This document shows, in pieces, positions 10,447-18,302 of a stretch of DNA of 64,000 nt. A model generated the notes under the pieces. The model saw nothing but the letters and a program-made list of their open reading frames with translations, did not search any database and was not told where the DNA came from. The translations under genes and the position numbers were made by a program. Each line of letters starts with the position of its first letter. The first letter of the stretch is position 1. Origin of the DNA: Shuttleworthella satelles DSM 14600 (GTDB lineage: Bacteria; Bacillota; Clostridia; Lachnospirales; Lachnospiraceae); assembly GCF_000160115.1 (NCBI RefSeq), contig NZ_GG665866.1, forward strand, positions 434,001-498,000. The letters run 5' to 3'.

Positions 10447-10602
10447 ATGCCCCTGGGAGAACAGATGAAGTATTCGAAAGAGCAGATGATGGTTGCGCTG
10501 ACATTGTATAACGCAATTGGATCGTTAAATGTCGCCATACTGACACCGGGATATCCCTCAAATCCTATACCTCTTGTTCCCCGTATCACGAAAAGCTGCT
10601 GA
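10447..10602 (+). pseudogene. Remnant of an insertion-sequence orfA (helix-turn-helix transposase)
   Basis: A 51-codon plus-strand frame whose first 36 residues (MKYSKEQMMVALTLYNAIGS ... GYPSN) look like the N-terminal helix-turn-helix of IS3/IS150-type orfA proteins, with the KYS-EQ start and GYPS turn. Similarity stops after that and the frame runs into unrelated residues. Neither orfB nor a second end is visible. I read it as a decayed fragment, supported by pattern only. Confidence 0.45.
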
Positions 10603-11211
10603 TCAGCCTCCGAGTGAACTCAAATATGCATACAAGCCATCCTGTGAATCGCAGATGACAGCACCTTTGGGGACTTTTCTCATAACATTTATTACATCCA
10701 TATAGTCAGGCGCCGGAGATATAAGCCCCATGAATGCGGATACCATACATATCGTAAGCAGTGGTTTCATTGTTATTGGAATAAAAATAAACCCTATTAG
10801 AGGAATGATTCCCAAAAGGGCAGGGGCTAAAGACATACAGATAAACCGCCTTTTTGTAAGAGGATGATATGAAATGGCCCATGCCTGCATTTTACGAACA
10901 CACAGCCCCACCCACACCGTAGCTTCTTTCGGATAGCAAACTGCGTGCGCAAACTCGTGAATCGGTAATGCTATCATAAATCCAATCAAAAAGGCCGGGA
11001 CAAGGTATATTGGAGAAATCGGTGCTTCCTTGCTTGTAAATGCCTTTAAGAATACCGCCAACATGCAAATCATCATTGGAGCTATACCAAACGGCAGGGA
11101 CTTGCCAATAAATCCTTCAGCATCACGAATCTTAACCGCATTCTGCTGAACCGGCGGACTTTGATGCGATGTTCCAAATTCTTTTTTATTTCCTTCCCAA
11201 ACGATCGCCAT
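10603..11211 (-). CDS. DUF3267-type membrane zinc metallopeptidase-like protein
   Basis: 202 residues with about four hydrophobic segments. The motif LPIHEFAHAVCYP contains HExxH, as in DUF3267 (site-2-protease-like) proteins, and is embedded near a membrane span, with a later PDYMDV that could carry the third metal ligand. Its stop lies one base from the end of the IS remnant on the opposite strand. Base composition is poorer in GC than the neighbouring chaperone genes. Substrate unknown; it is probably an accessory gene that arrived between hrcA and grpE. Confidence 0.7.
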   Translation of the reverse strand: MAIVWEGNKKEFGTSHQSPPVQQNAVKIRDAEGFIGKSLPFGIAPMMICMLAVFLKAFTSKEAPISPIYLVPAFLIGFMIALPIHEFAHAVCYPKEATVWVGLCVRKMQAWAISYHPLTKRRFICMSLAPALLGIIPLIGFIFIPITMKPLLTICMVSAFMGLISPAPDYMDVINVMRKVPKGAVICDSQDGLYAYLSSLGG

Positions 11212-11224
11212 CTTAACCTCAGAA

Positions 11225-11490
11225 TCATACCCTTAAAATGATTTTGACATCTCCTGCCAATCTTCCTTCTTCATCAGGTGATCTATGGCGCAGCATTTCC
11301 TTCACAGCTTCCGGCATGATACCCTGACCCTGAAATGCTTCTCCAAACCAGTATTCCCGTTCGGCACTCGCCATATATCCTGCAATCTGAAATACAGCAA
11401 ACGCTTCGTCTCCGATGACTCCCGCATCATGTGCTACTTCTGCAAAATACAGCTTCTCTGCATCATCCGATGACAGAAAAGCTGTTGCAG
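11225..11490 (-). pseudogene. Broken gene fragment abutting hrcA (GNAT-like motif, frameshifted)
   Basis: Minus-strand frame from just after the hrcA stop to 11225 with no plausible start codon. It contains EYWFGEAFQGQGIMPEAVKE, which resembles the acetyl-CoA-binding region of RimJ/RimL acetyltransferases. Beyond it the coding signal seems to switch by one frame to AIDHLMKKEDWQEMSKSF, ending at a TAA at 11233-11235. I take this as a truncated, frameshifted relic; the family is uncertain. Confidence 0.35.
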
Positions 11491-11508
11491 CAACAAACTC
11501 TATTCTCT

Positions 11509-12579
11509 TTATTCCCGGGCATCCTCCATGATCTCAGAGAGCTTGCTCTTGAGCTCTTTGAGACTGCCCATCACCTTGGCATAATCCATTCGCTTGGGTC
11601 CCACGATACCGATCGTCCCCCTGACTCCGTCACCCAGGTCATAGTTGGCTGTCACAACCGAGCAGTCCGGCATGTTTCCGATGGGAGATTCGTTTCCAAT
11701 ATAGACCTGGATCCCCGTCGAATCGGGATTGTTAGCGCTCTGCTCCTGCACGTCATTGATCAGCTCCGCCAATTGTCCCTTCTCCTCAAAGGTAGAGATG
11801 AAGGTCGAGGCCTTTTGCGCGTCAGACAGCTCCGGGTATTTGAAAATATTGGTGGCTCCGGACGTATAGATCTCCAGTCCGTCATCCTCACGCAGCGTCT
11901 CCGGAATGGTCTTTAAGACCTCCGCCACAATATCCTCGTGAATTCCCGCCTGCTCCTGCATCCTGCTGATCGTAGTCAGATTGATTTCCTGCGCGGTCAG
12001 CCCATTCAGGCTGTTGTTGAGCAGCATATTGAGCTTCAGGAGATTCTCACCGCTCAGAATGCTCTTGACCTCAATCAGGCGGCTCTTGACCATATTGCCT
12101 CCCATCATGATGACGGCCAGGATCTGGTGCTCATTAACCTGAGAGAGCTGGAGGAACTTAATCCGGTTCTTGCTCACAGCCGGCGCGGAGATCAGGGAGG
12201 TGTACTGCGTAGTATTGGCCAAAAATTTGGCAACCTGCTGTAAGACCTTATCCATCTTCTCCGTCTTCTGGATCACGAAGTCTTTGAGCTCTGTGACCTC
12301 CTGGTCCTTCTCCGCCATCAGATGATCCACATAGAAGCGATAGCCCTGATCCGTCGGGATCCGGCCGGCCGAGGTGTGGGGGCGAATGATGTAGCCCATC
12401 TCCTCTAAGTCGCTCATCTCATTGCGAATCGTAGCGGAGCTTAGACTGACGCCCTCTAACTTGGAAATCGTCCTTGAGCCGACCGGCTCTCCGGACTCCA
12501 GGTAATTCTGAATAATTGCGTGGAGGATCTTTGACTTGCGCTCGGAAAGCTCCTCAATACCCTGCCCGGAATCTGCCAT
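11509..12579 (-). CDS. hrcA: Heat-inducible transcription repressor HrcA
   Basis: Represses the chaperone genes by binding CIRCE; its folding depends on GroEL, giving feedback. 356 residues: winged-helix N-terminus (ERKSKILHAIIQNYLESG, VGSRTISK, SSATIRNEMSDLEEMGYI, HTSAGRIPTDQGYRFYVD) followed by the GAF-like dimerisation domain and the conserved GPKRMDYAKVM near the C-terminus. ATG with GAGAGGAG upstream. Usually first gene of hrcA-grpE-dnaK-dnaJ; here it is separated from grpE by about 1.3 kb of accessory DNA. Confidence 0.97.
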   Translation of the reverse strand: MADSGQGIEELSERKSKILHAIIQNYLESGEPVGSRTISKLEGVSLSSATIRNEMSDLEEMGYIIRPHTSAGRIPTDQGYRFYVDHLMAEKDQEVTELKDFVIQKTEKMDKVLQQVAKFLANTTQYTSLISAPAVSKNRIKFLQLSQVNEHQILAVIMMGGNMVKSRLIEVKSILSGENLLKLNMLLNNSLNGLTAQEINLTTISRMQEQAGIHEDIVAEVLKTIPETLREDDGLEIYTSGATNIFKYPELSDAQKASTFISTFEEKGQLAELINDVQEQSANNPDSTGIQVYIGNESPIGNMPDCSVVTANYDLGDGVRGTIGIVGPKRMDYAKVMGSLKELKSKLSEIMEDARE

Positions 12580-12601
12580 AGATTTCTCCTCTCTTTTGGC
12601 A

Positions 12602-12628
12602 CTAGCACTCGATTCTCCTGAGTGCTAC
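12602..12628. promoter_or_regulatory. CIRCE operator upstream of hrcA
   Basis: TAGCACTC/GAGTGCTA arms with a 9-base spacer, 8 bp perfect per arm and slightly degenerate at the outermost position. Implies autoregulation of hrcA. Confidence 0.93.
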
Positions 12629-12638
12629 AACTCCTTTT

Positions 12639-12667
12639 ATTGTAGGGACAGGGCCCTTGCCTGTCAA
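12639..12667 (-). promoter_or_regulatory. Sigma-A promoter of hrcA
   Basis: -35 TTGACA (12662-12667), 17-base spacer, -10 TACAAT (12639-12644), directly upstream of CIRCE. Shows that hrcA is transcribed independently of hemW. Confidence 0.85.
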
Positions 12668-12675
12668 CATGAGGG

Positions 12676-12761
12676 GATGAATCTATTGCTTTTAGGGAGA
12701 CAAATTACTGCTTTTGTGCGACAAATTACTGCTTTCGTGAGATAAATTTGCCGCTTTGGGG
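12676..12761. repeat. 21-bp degenerate tandem repeat between hemW and hrcA
   Basis: Units begin at 12699, 12720 and 12741, each 21 bases. The first two differ at only two or three positions (GACAAATTACTGCTTT core); the third is diverged (GATAAATTTGCCGCTTT). A still more diverged copy starts at 12676. It lies just upstream of the hrcA promoter, in the region following the hemW stop. Confidence 0.7.
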
Positions 12762-12791
12762 CTGTTTTGTTTCTGTTTTAACGCAAAAAAT

Positions 12792-14081
12792 TTAACACAA
12801 ATATTCCGCCAGCACCTGGTTAGAAATATCCGTACCTGCCTTTGTAAGAGCAATCATCCCTCCCTGTCGGCGCAGGAGGCCCCGCTTGCTCTGGCTCTCC
12901 AGAGTGGATCCATAGACGCTGCCGATGGGGAGTCCGAAGGCGTTGAAAAAATCAGTCTCCCGTATGCCTTTAGTCTTGCGCAGCCCCAGAAAGAGAAATT
13001 CCTCCATGGCCTCCCGGCGGGTCAGCTTCTGAACCGTTTTGGAATCAATCCAGGGCGCGTCCGCCAGGACTTCATCCAGGTCCAGCTGTTGACCGGGATC
13101 ATATTTTTCCCAGAGGTCAATATAGCGGTCTGTCTCAGGGATATTGGAAAAGCGCAGATTTGGATAAGCGCAGCTTCTCTGTGCCGGATCCTTTCGCATG
13201 AGCAGATCCATGTCCGAATGCCTGTCTATGAGGGAATCACAGAGTAAAGACGCCGCCCCCACACCAAATCCAAGGTAGGGCTTTCTCTCCCAATAGCCCA
13301 GATTATGACGACAGGCATAGCCCTCCCTGGCATAGTTGGAAATCTCGTATTGTCTGTATCCCTTTCCCGTCAGGAAGGCCCTCGCCATATCATAGAGCGC
13401 GTACTCCAGGTCACTGTCCGGCAGCTCCAGCGTTTTTTCGCCCCTCTCTCTCCTGGCGATATCCCCGGCATATCTCTCATAAAAGGGCGTACCCGGCTCT
13501 ACAATCAGAGAATAGGCGGAAATGTGCTCCGGCCGGAGCATGGTCACCATCTGCAGGGTTCTCTTGAGCTTATCCTCGGTCTGCAGGGGCAAACCCGTCA
13601 TAATATCCACATTGACATTGGAAAAACCGGCTGCGCGGACATGTTCAAAGGTACGCAGAAAATCATTCCAGCTGTGAATTCGTCCCAGCAGGGCCAGCTC
13701 ATCGTCATTGGACGACTGCAAGCCGATCGAGACGCGGTTGATCCCCATCCTTTGATAGGCCCTCAGCGCCTTTGCCGTCACGGTCCCCGGGTTTAGCTCC
13801 AGACTGACCTCAGCGTTCCTGGCCAGAGAAAAGTTCCTGTAAACTGCCGCAAAGATCTGCTCCATCAGAGAATAATCCAGCCAGGAAGGAGTTCCTCCCC
13901 CCACGAATACACTTGCCACCTGCTTCCTGCCGATCAGTCTGCCCCACCAGTCGATTTCTTTGACCAGGGCGCCGGCATAAGCCGCCTGCTCCTTCGGGCT
14001 CCCCGGATGAGAGTTAAAATCGCAGTATAAACATTTTTTCACACAAAAGGGAATATGTATGTAGAGCTCCAAAGCTTCCAC
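12792..14081 (-). CDS. hemW: Radical SAM heme chaperone HemW
   Basis: HemN-like heme-trafficking protein (often misnamed coproporphyrinogen oxidase). 429 residues. The radical SAM cluster is CVKKCLYC (Cys 13, 17, 20), preceded by LYIHIPF. The SAM-binding GGGTPS and the C-terminal HemN domain with YEISNYAREGYACRHN are present. Start is GTG at 14081 with AAGGAG 9 bases upstream. Downstream of lepA in the classical lepA-hemW-hrcA order. Confidence 0.95.
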   Translation of the reverse strand: MEALELYIHIPFCVKKCLYCDFNSHPGSPKEQAAYAGALVKEIDWWGRLIGRKQVASVFVGGGTPSWLDYSLMEQIFAAVYRNFSLARNAEVSLELNPGTVTAKALRAYQRMGINRVSIGLQSSNDDELALLGRIHSWNDFLRTFEHVRAAGFSNVNVDIMTGLPLQTEDKLKRTLQMVTMLRPEHISAYSLIVEPGTPFYERYAGDIARRERGEKTLELPDSDLEYALYDMARAFLTGKGYRQYEISNYAREGYACRHNLGYWERKPYLGFGVGAASLLCDSLIDRHSDMDLLMRKDPAQRSCAYPNLRFSNIPETDRYIDLWEKYDPGQQLDLDEVLADAPWIDSKTVQKLTRREAMEEFLFLGLRKTKGIRETDFFNAFGLPIGSVYGSTLESQSKRGLLRRQGGMIALTKAGTDISNQVLAEYLC

Positions 14082-14170
14082 GCGCCCTGCTCCTTCTCTT
14101 GATGTATCCCGACCGCTGTTTCAGACAGACCTGCCGCAAATCCATGTCGTCGCCGGATGCGCGTCTGTTC

Positions 14171-14254
14171 CTCAGAGAGCGGCATCCGATCCTCGAAGAG
14201 CGGCACCCGATCCTCGGAGAGCGGCATCCGATCCTCGAAGAGCGGCATCCGATC
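14171..14254. repeat. 21-bp tandem repeat, four units, directly after the lepA stop
   Basis: Four nearly identical 21-base units (14171, 14192, 14213, 14234), core GAGCGGCATCCGATC, differing at one to three bases. The array abuts the lepA stop codon at 14256. Because 21 is a multiple of three, readthrough of the stop would add repeated RGSDAAL heptads. It fills most of the gap to hemW. Confidence 0.85.
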
Positions 14255-14255
14255 C

Positions 14256-16070
14256 TCAGTCGTCCGAATCCAGCTTGAGAACCGCCATAAAGGCTTCCTG
14301 CGGGATCTCCACACTGCCCACCTGCCGCATGCGCTTCTTTCCCTCCTTCTGCTTCTCCAGAAGCTTTCTCTTGCGGGAAATATCTCCCCCGTAGCACTTG
14401 GCCAGGACATCCTTGCGCATGGCCCGGACCGTCTCTCTGGCAATTACCTTCCCCCCGACTGCTGCCTGAATGGGAATCTCAAAGAGATGCCTGGGGATCT
14501 CCTTTTTGAGCTTCTCGCACATCTTTTTCCCCCGCTCGTATGCGGTGCCTGAGAACACAATAAAGGAAAGGGCATCCACCTGTTCCTTATTGATCAGCAT
14601 ATCCAGCTTGACTAAGTCTGACCTCTGATAGCCCTTCATCTCATAGTCGAGGGAGGCATAGCCCCGGCTCCTGGACTTCAAGACATCGAAGAAATCATAG
14701 ATGATCTCATTGAGAGGCAGGGTATAGCGAAGCTGAGCCCTGCCCTCCTCAATATACTCCATGCTGATATACTGGCCGCGCCGCTCCTGGCAGAGATCCA
14801 TAATGGCTCCGATATAGTCGGATGTGACCATAATCTCCGCCTCGACGACAGGCTCCTCCATGTAGTCGATCTCGGATGGATCCGGCAGATTGGATGGATT
14901 GGTCAGCTCCATCTGGCTCCCATCCGTCTTATGGATCCGATAGACGACGCCGGGCGCAGTCGTCACCAGATCGAGCTTATACTCTCTCTCCAGGCGCTCC
15001 TGAATCACATCTAGATGCAGAAGACCCAGAAAACCGCAGCGAAAGCCAAATCCCAGGGCCGCTGAGGTCTCCGGTTCAAACTGCAGGGCAGCGTCGTTGA
15101 GCTGGAGCTTCTCCAGAGCCTCACGAAGTTCCGGATATCTGGCGGAATCCGCCGGGTATATCCCGGAATAGACCATGGGCTGGACCTTCTTATAGCCCGG
15201 CAGGGCCTCTTCTGTCGGCCGATCCGCCGAGGTCACCGTATCGCCGACCCGGGTCTCCCTCAAATCCTTGATCGAGGCGGTAAAGTAGCCTACCATACCC
15301 GCCTCCAGTTCCTCACAGGGAATAAACTGACCGGCGCCGAAGTAGCCCAGCTCAACCACTTCGCAGCTGAAACCGGTCGCCATCATACAGACCCTGTCTC
15401 CAGCCTTCATTGAGCCCTCCATCAGGCGTATGAAAACAATGACTCCCTTATAGGAATCGTAGAGAGAGTCGAAGATCAGAGCCTTCAGAGGCGCCGTCCT
15501 GTCTCCCTGGGGGGCCGGGAGATGATGAACGATCGCCTCCAGAACATCCTCTACATTCAGACCCGTCTTGGCGGAAACCAAAGGCGCGTCCTGACAGTCC
15601 AGACCGATGACATCCTCCACCTCCTTCTTCACCCTCTCGGGGTCCGCGGATGGAAGATCAATCTTATTGATGACTGGGATCACCTCCAGATCATGATCCA
15701 GAGCCAGGTATACATTGGCCAGGGTCTGGGCCTCAACCCCCTGGGTCGCGTCAACGACCAGAACGGCTCCGTCGCAGGCCGCCAGGGCGCGGGAGACCTC
15801 ATAATTGAAATCCACATGTCCCGGCGTGTCGATCAGGTTGAAAATGTACTCCTCCCCATTCCTGGCCCGATAAATAACCCTGACCGCCTGTGACTTGATT
15901 GTAATGCCCCGCTCTCTCTCCAGATCCATCGTGTCCAGAACCTGCTCCTGCATCTCCCGCTTGGTCAGTGTTCCGGTCATCTCGATGATCCGGTCCGCCA
16001 GGGTGGACTTGCCGTGATCAATGTGGGCCACAATACAGAAATTGCGAATTTTACTCTGGTCGATTCCCAT
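14256..16070 (-). CDS. lepA: Elongation factor 4 (LepA)
   Basis: Ribosome-associated translational GTPase, about 604 residues. G1 is [10 protein letters not shown]3 DTPGHVDF, G4 [10 protein letters not shown]; the C-terminal LepA-specific domain includes [20 protein letters not shown]-like sequence (here [20 protein letters not shown]). An ATG 15 bases earlier (16085) overlaps the AGGAG box that serves the ATG at 16070, so the latter is the start. The gene lies downstream of rpsT with no gpr or spoIIP between. Confidence 0.97.
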   Translation of the reverse strand: MGIDQSKIRNFCIVAHIDHGKSTLADRIIEMTGTLTKREMQEQVLDTMDLERERGITIKSQAVRVIYRARNGEEYIFNLIDTPGHVDFNYEVSRALAACDGAVLVVDATQGVEAQTLANVYLALDHDLEVIPVINKIDLPSADPERVKKEVEDVIGLDCQDAPLVSAKTGLNVEDVLEAIVHHLPAPQGDRTAPLKALIFDSLYDSYKGVIVFIRLMEGSMKAGDRVCMMATGFSCEVVELGYFGAGQFIPCEELEAGMVGYFTASIKDLRETRVGDTVTSADRPTEEALPGYKKVQPMVYSGIYPADSARYPELREALEKLQLNDAALQFEPETSAALGFGFRCGFLGLLHLDVIQERLEREYKLDLVTTAPGVVYRIHKTDGSQMELTNPSNLPDPSEIDYMEEPVVEAEIMVTSDYIGAIMDLCQERRGQYISMEYIEEGRAQLRYTLPLNEIIYDFFDVLKSRSRGYASLDYEMKGYQRSDLVKLDMLINKEQVDALSFIVFSGTAYERGKKMCEKLKKEIPRHLFEIPIQAAVGGKVIARETVRAMRKDVLAKCYGGDISRKRKLLEKQKEGKKRMRQVGSVEIPQEAFMAVLKLDSDD

Positions 16071-16152
16071 GGATTTGCTCCTCATGCGCCGCGGTCATGA
16101 TCCCTCGACGGCATTTCCCGCTCCTGTTCTCATCATCCGCCCATGCGGCGAA

Positions 16153-16191
16153 CAAAAAGAGAGTCAACAGATGACGGGCTGTTGACTCTCT
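16153..16191 (-). terminator. Terminator of rpsT
   Basis: Perfect 13-bp arms AGAGAGTCAACAG/CTGTTGACTCTCT (16158-16170, 16179-16191), followed on the minus strand by TTTTTG. Confidence 0.93.
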
Positions 16192-16245
16192 TATCCTTCA
16201 TTCCTGCGGCATCGGTGTATCTGACGCCTCTTCTCGTCCGATTGA

Positions 16246-16509
16246 TTAAGCGAGCTTGTTGACAGCCTTGCTGAGACGAGAAACCTTGCGTGCCGCTGTA
16301 TTCTTGTGATAAACACCCTTAGAGCATGCTCTGGCGATCACGCTGGTAGCCTCTTTGAGCGCTGCAAGGGCCGCGTCCTTATCCTCAGCCTCAACTGCCG
16401 CGTCGACCTTCTTGATGTAGGTCTTCACCTCTGACTTGATTGCCTTGTTGCGGGCGGTCTTGGTAGCAGTTACGAGTACTCTCTTCTTTGCGGACTTAAT
16501 GTTAGCCAA
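16246..16509 (-). CDS. rpsT: 30S ribosomal protein S20
   Basis: Small-subunit protein, 87 residues, beginning MANIKSAKKRVLVTATKTARN and rich in Lys/Ala helices. The initiation codon is TTG at 16509, with a strong GGAGGT 8 bases upstream; no ATG is nearby, so a non-ATG start is firm. Monocistronic between its own -10-like TACAAT region and terminator. Confidence 0.97.
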   Translation of the reverse strand: MANIKSAKKRVLVTATKTARNKAIKSEVKTYIKKVDAAVEAEDKDAALAALKEATSVIARACSKGVYHKNTAARKVSRLSKAVNKLA

Positions 16510-16663
16510 TTTAGATTACCTCCAATGTAAATCGAATGTTTCTTATAGAAAAAATCCTTAGTTACATTGTAGCCGGACACGGACAGTTCAATGTAAACAT
16601 ACTCGTACATGATACTGTCCGGGCCTGCTCCTGTCAAGGATTAATTACGGGCAGGCGCGTGCC

Positions 16664-17641
16664 TCACCTGGCATAGCGCATCATGAGGACTTCCACTCCC
16701 AGTCGGTCTGTAATTTTCCCGGTCTTGATTCTCTCCTCCATGTCAGAGGCGTCCGCCAGCAGCTGTCTGATCTGTTCCTGGCTATAGCTTTCTGAGCTGC
16801 GGCGGATCTTTCCGACAATATAAGGGGAGACGGCGATTTTCTGTCCGATCTCGCGATCTGACAGATGATCTGATGACATCTGCCGCACCGCCAGCATCTG
16901 GATGAACTGGCGCTCAATCAGGCTGAGGATACGCAGGGGCGGTTCTTTGGCCGCGATCATATCCGCGTAGTGCTCCAGGAGCAGCTTTCCGTCCCGCCTC
17001 GCCATGGCGTCGATCAGATCAAAGACACGGTTGTTGAGCGGACGGCTTGTGATGGCCCTGACATCATCGAGTTCAATGCGTTCTCTGTCCAGGCAGTAAG
17101 TCACAAGCTTCTCGTACTCCCGCTCCATATTCTCCATATTCTCGCCGCTTCGCAGAAAGAATTCCCGCCACGCCTCGGGTGACATGGTCTTCTTCTCCTT
17201 GGACAGGCGGCCTCCGATCCACTGCATGAGGGTTCTCTCATCGGGCTTTAAGAACTCACAGGCATAGCCATACTTCGTTATGGCCTTAAAGGGTCTGGTC
17301 GATTTCCTGACGGCCTTCTCGACAAAGATCAGCACAGCCGTCTCGGGCACAGTCTCAAGATAAGCCGCCAGTTCATCGTTGCTACTGTTAAAGAAGCCGG
17401 ATTCCATAATCAGAATGCAGCGATGGTCCGCGAAAAAAGGCATGGTCTGCGCCAGATCAATCAGCCCTTTCAGGTCGCAGTCATCTCCCTCCATCCGGCT
17501 GAAATTCATGCTCTCCTGGCCGCCTGTCAGGGCCCTGACCAGCCGATCCCGATACTGGAGCTTGAGATAGTCCTCTTCTCCATAGAGCAAATAGGCTCTG
17601 TGAAATTGTCCCGTCTTAATATCCTGATTGATGGTCTGCAT
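16664..17641 (-). CDS. holA: DNA polymerase III subunit delta (HolA)
   Basis: Clamp-loader subunit that opens the beta sliding clamp. About 325 residues from the ATG at 17641 (MQTINQDIKTGQFHRAYLLYGEEDYL, the usual family start with the YGEE motif). In-frame ATGs also exist at 17668 and 17710. None has a good ribosome-binding site, so the start rests on homology. Conserved NNRVFDLIDAMARRD and ILSLIERQF lie in the C-terminal half. It has its own promoter (17726-17754). Confidence 0.93.
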   Translation of the reverse strand: MQTINQDIKTGQFHRAYLLYGEEDYLKLQYRDRLVRALTGGQESMNFSRMEGDDCDLKGLIDLAQTMPFFADHRCILIMESGFFNSSNDELAAYLETVPETAVLIFVEKAVRKSTRPFKAITKYGYACEFLKPDERTLMQWIGGRLSKEKKTMSPEAWREFFLRSGENMENMEREYEKLVTYCLDRERIELDDVRAITSRPLNNRVFDLIDAMARRDGKLLLEHYADMIAAKEPPLRILSLIERQFIQMLAVRQMSSDHLSDREIGQKIAVSPYIVGKIRRSSESYSQEQIRQLLADASDMEERIKTGKITDRLGVEVLMMRYAR

Positions 17642-17725
17642 GAAAACAATTGTAAAATCCCGCTCCATACAAGTCAATCTGCGGAATGCGCACTTAAGTT
17701 CGATAGGCATCGGAAGGCAAAAGCG

Positions 17726-17754
17726 CTTATAATAGTAAAAAATTCAGCTGACAA
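17726..17754 (-). promoter_or_regulatory. Promoter of holA
   Basis: -35 TTGTCA (17749-17754), 17-base spacer, -10 TATAAG (17726-17731). Transcription would start near 17719, 78 bases before the chosen ATG. Confidence 0.6.
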
Positions 17755-17825
17755 AACAACAGCCATAATCTGTCTCTGCCGCGTCCAGCGCGCCCTGCGG
17801 ACAATGGCCCTGTAAGGAGAATATC

Positions 17826-18248
17826 ATGTCACAAACCGTCACAAATGCCCACGAGGCCTGTCAACTCGCCCAGGACTATATCGATCGGCTGGCTCCCGCC
17901 GAAAATCTCTTCTATCACGCCTGGGTCTGCCACCGCTATTATATCTTTGACTTTCTCCCCCGAGATTTGGATCCGACAGAACTGACCGCGCAGGCCCAAA
18001 AGAAAGGGGAATTTTGGACCAGTCTCTTCCACAGAAATCCATCCGGTCACTCCGCAGACAATACCGCCTGCCTTCTGTCCGGCAAAGAGGGCTATACCGC
18101 TTACAGCTACGGCAAATTCGGCCCTGTACTCGTCGACAAGTCCTCGGGCGAGTGTTCTATTCACCCCCTGGATGATCCGAAGGGATTGGAGCATTACCGG
18201 ACCTTGATCGAACACGCGCAGGTGATCCGCGAGGATCAGCTGATCTAA
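17826..18248 (+). CDS. Small protein with Imm35/YrhB-like features (tentative)
   Basis: 140 residues, the only intact plus-strand gene seen. Strong AAGGAG 7 bases before the ATG. The N-terminus is a helix (AHEACQLAQDYIDRLAP). The C-terminal half has KFGPVLVDKSSGECSIHPLD, which resembles the G-P-hydrophobic-V-D-x-x-x-G-x end of Imm35-type immunity domains. No signal peptide or membrane span. It is divergent from holA and convergent with comEC; no toxin gene is next to it. The family call is by eye; it could also be an unrelated orphan. Confidence 0.6.
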   Translation: MSQTVTNAHEACQLAQDYIDRLAPAENLFYHAWVCHRYYIFDFLPRDLDPTELTAQAQKKGEFWTSLFHRNPSGHSADNTACLLSGKEGYTAYSYGKFGPVLVDKSSGECSIHPLDDPKGLEHYRTLIEHAQVIREDQLI

Positions 18249-18302
18249 TCGTTTTATCGAGCCAGACTTTCTCCCATGCGAATCGGTGTCAAGAGGCGAA
18301 TT

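Noticed and set aside
10355-10561. 68-codon minus-strand frame between grpE and the metallopeptidase
   Set aside because: It overlaps the chaperone promoter region and is opposite the IS orfA remnant; no motif or ribosome-binding site.
14157-14552. Plus-strand frame encoding Ser-Gly-Ile-Arg repeats
   Set aside because: Produced by the 21-bp DNA repeat after lepA and then the complement of lepA itself; no ribosome-binding site.
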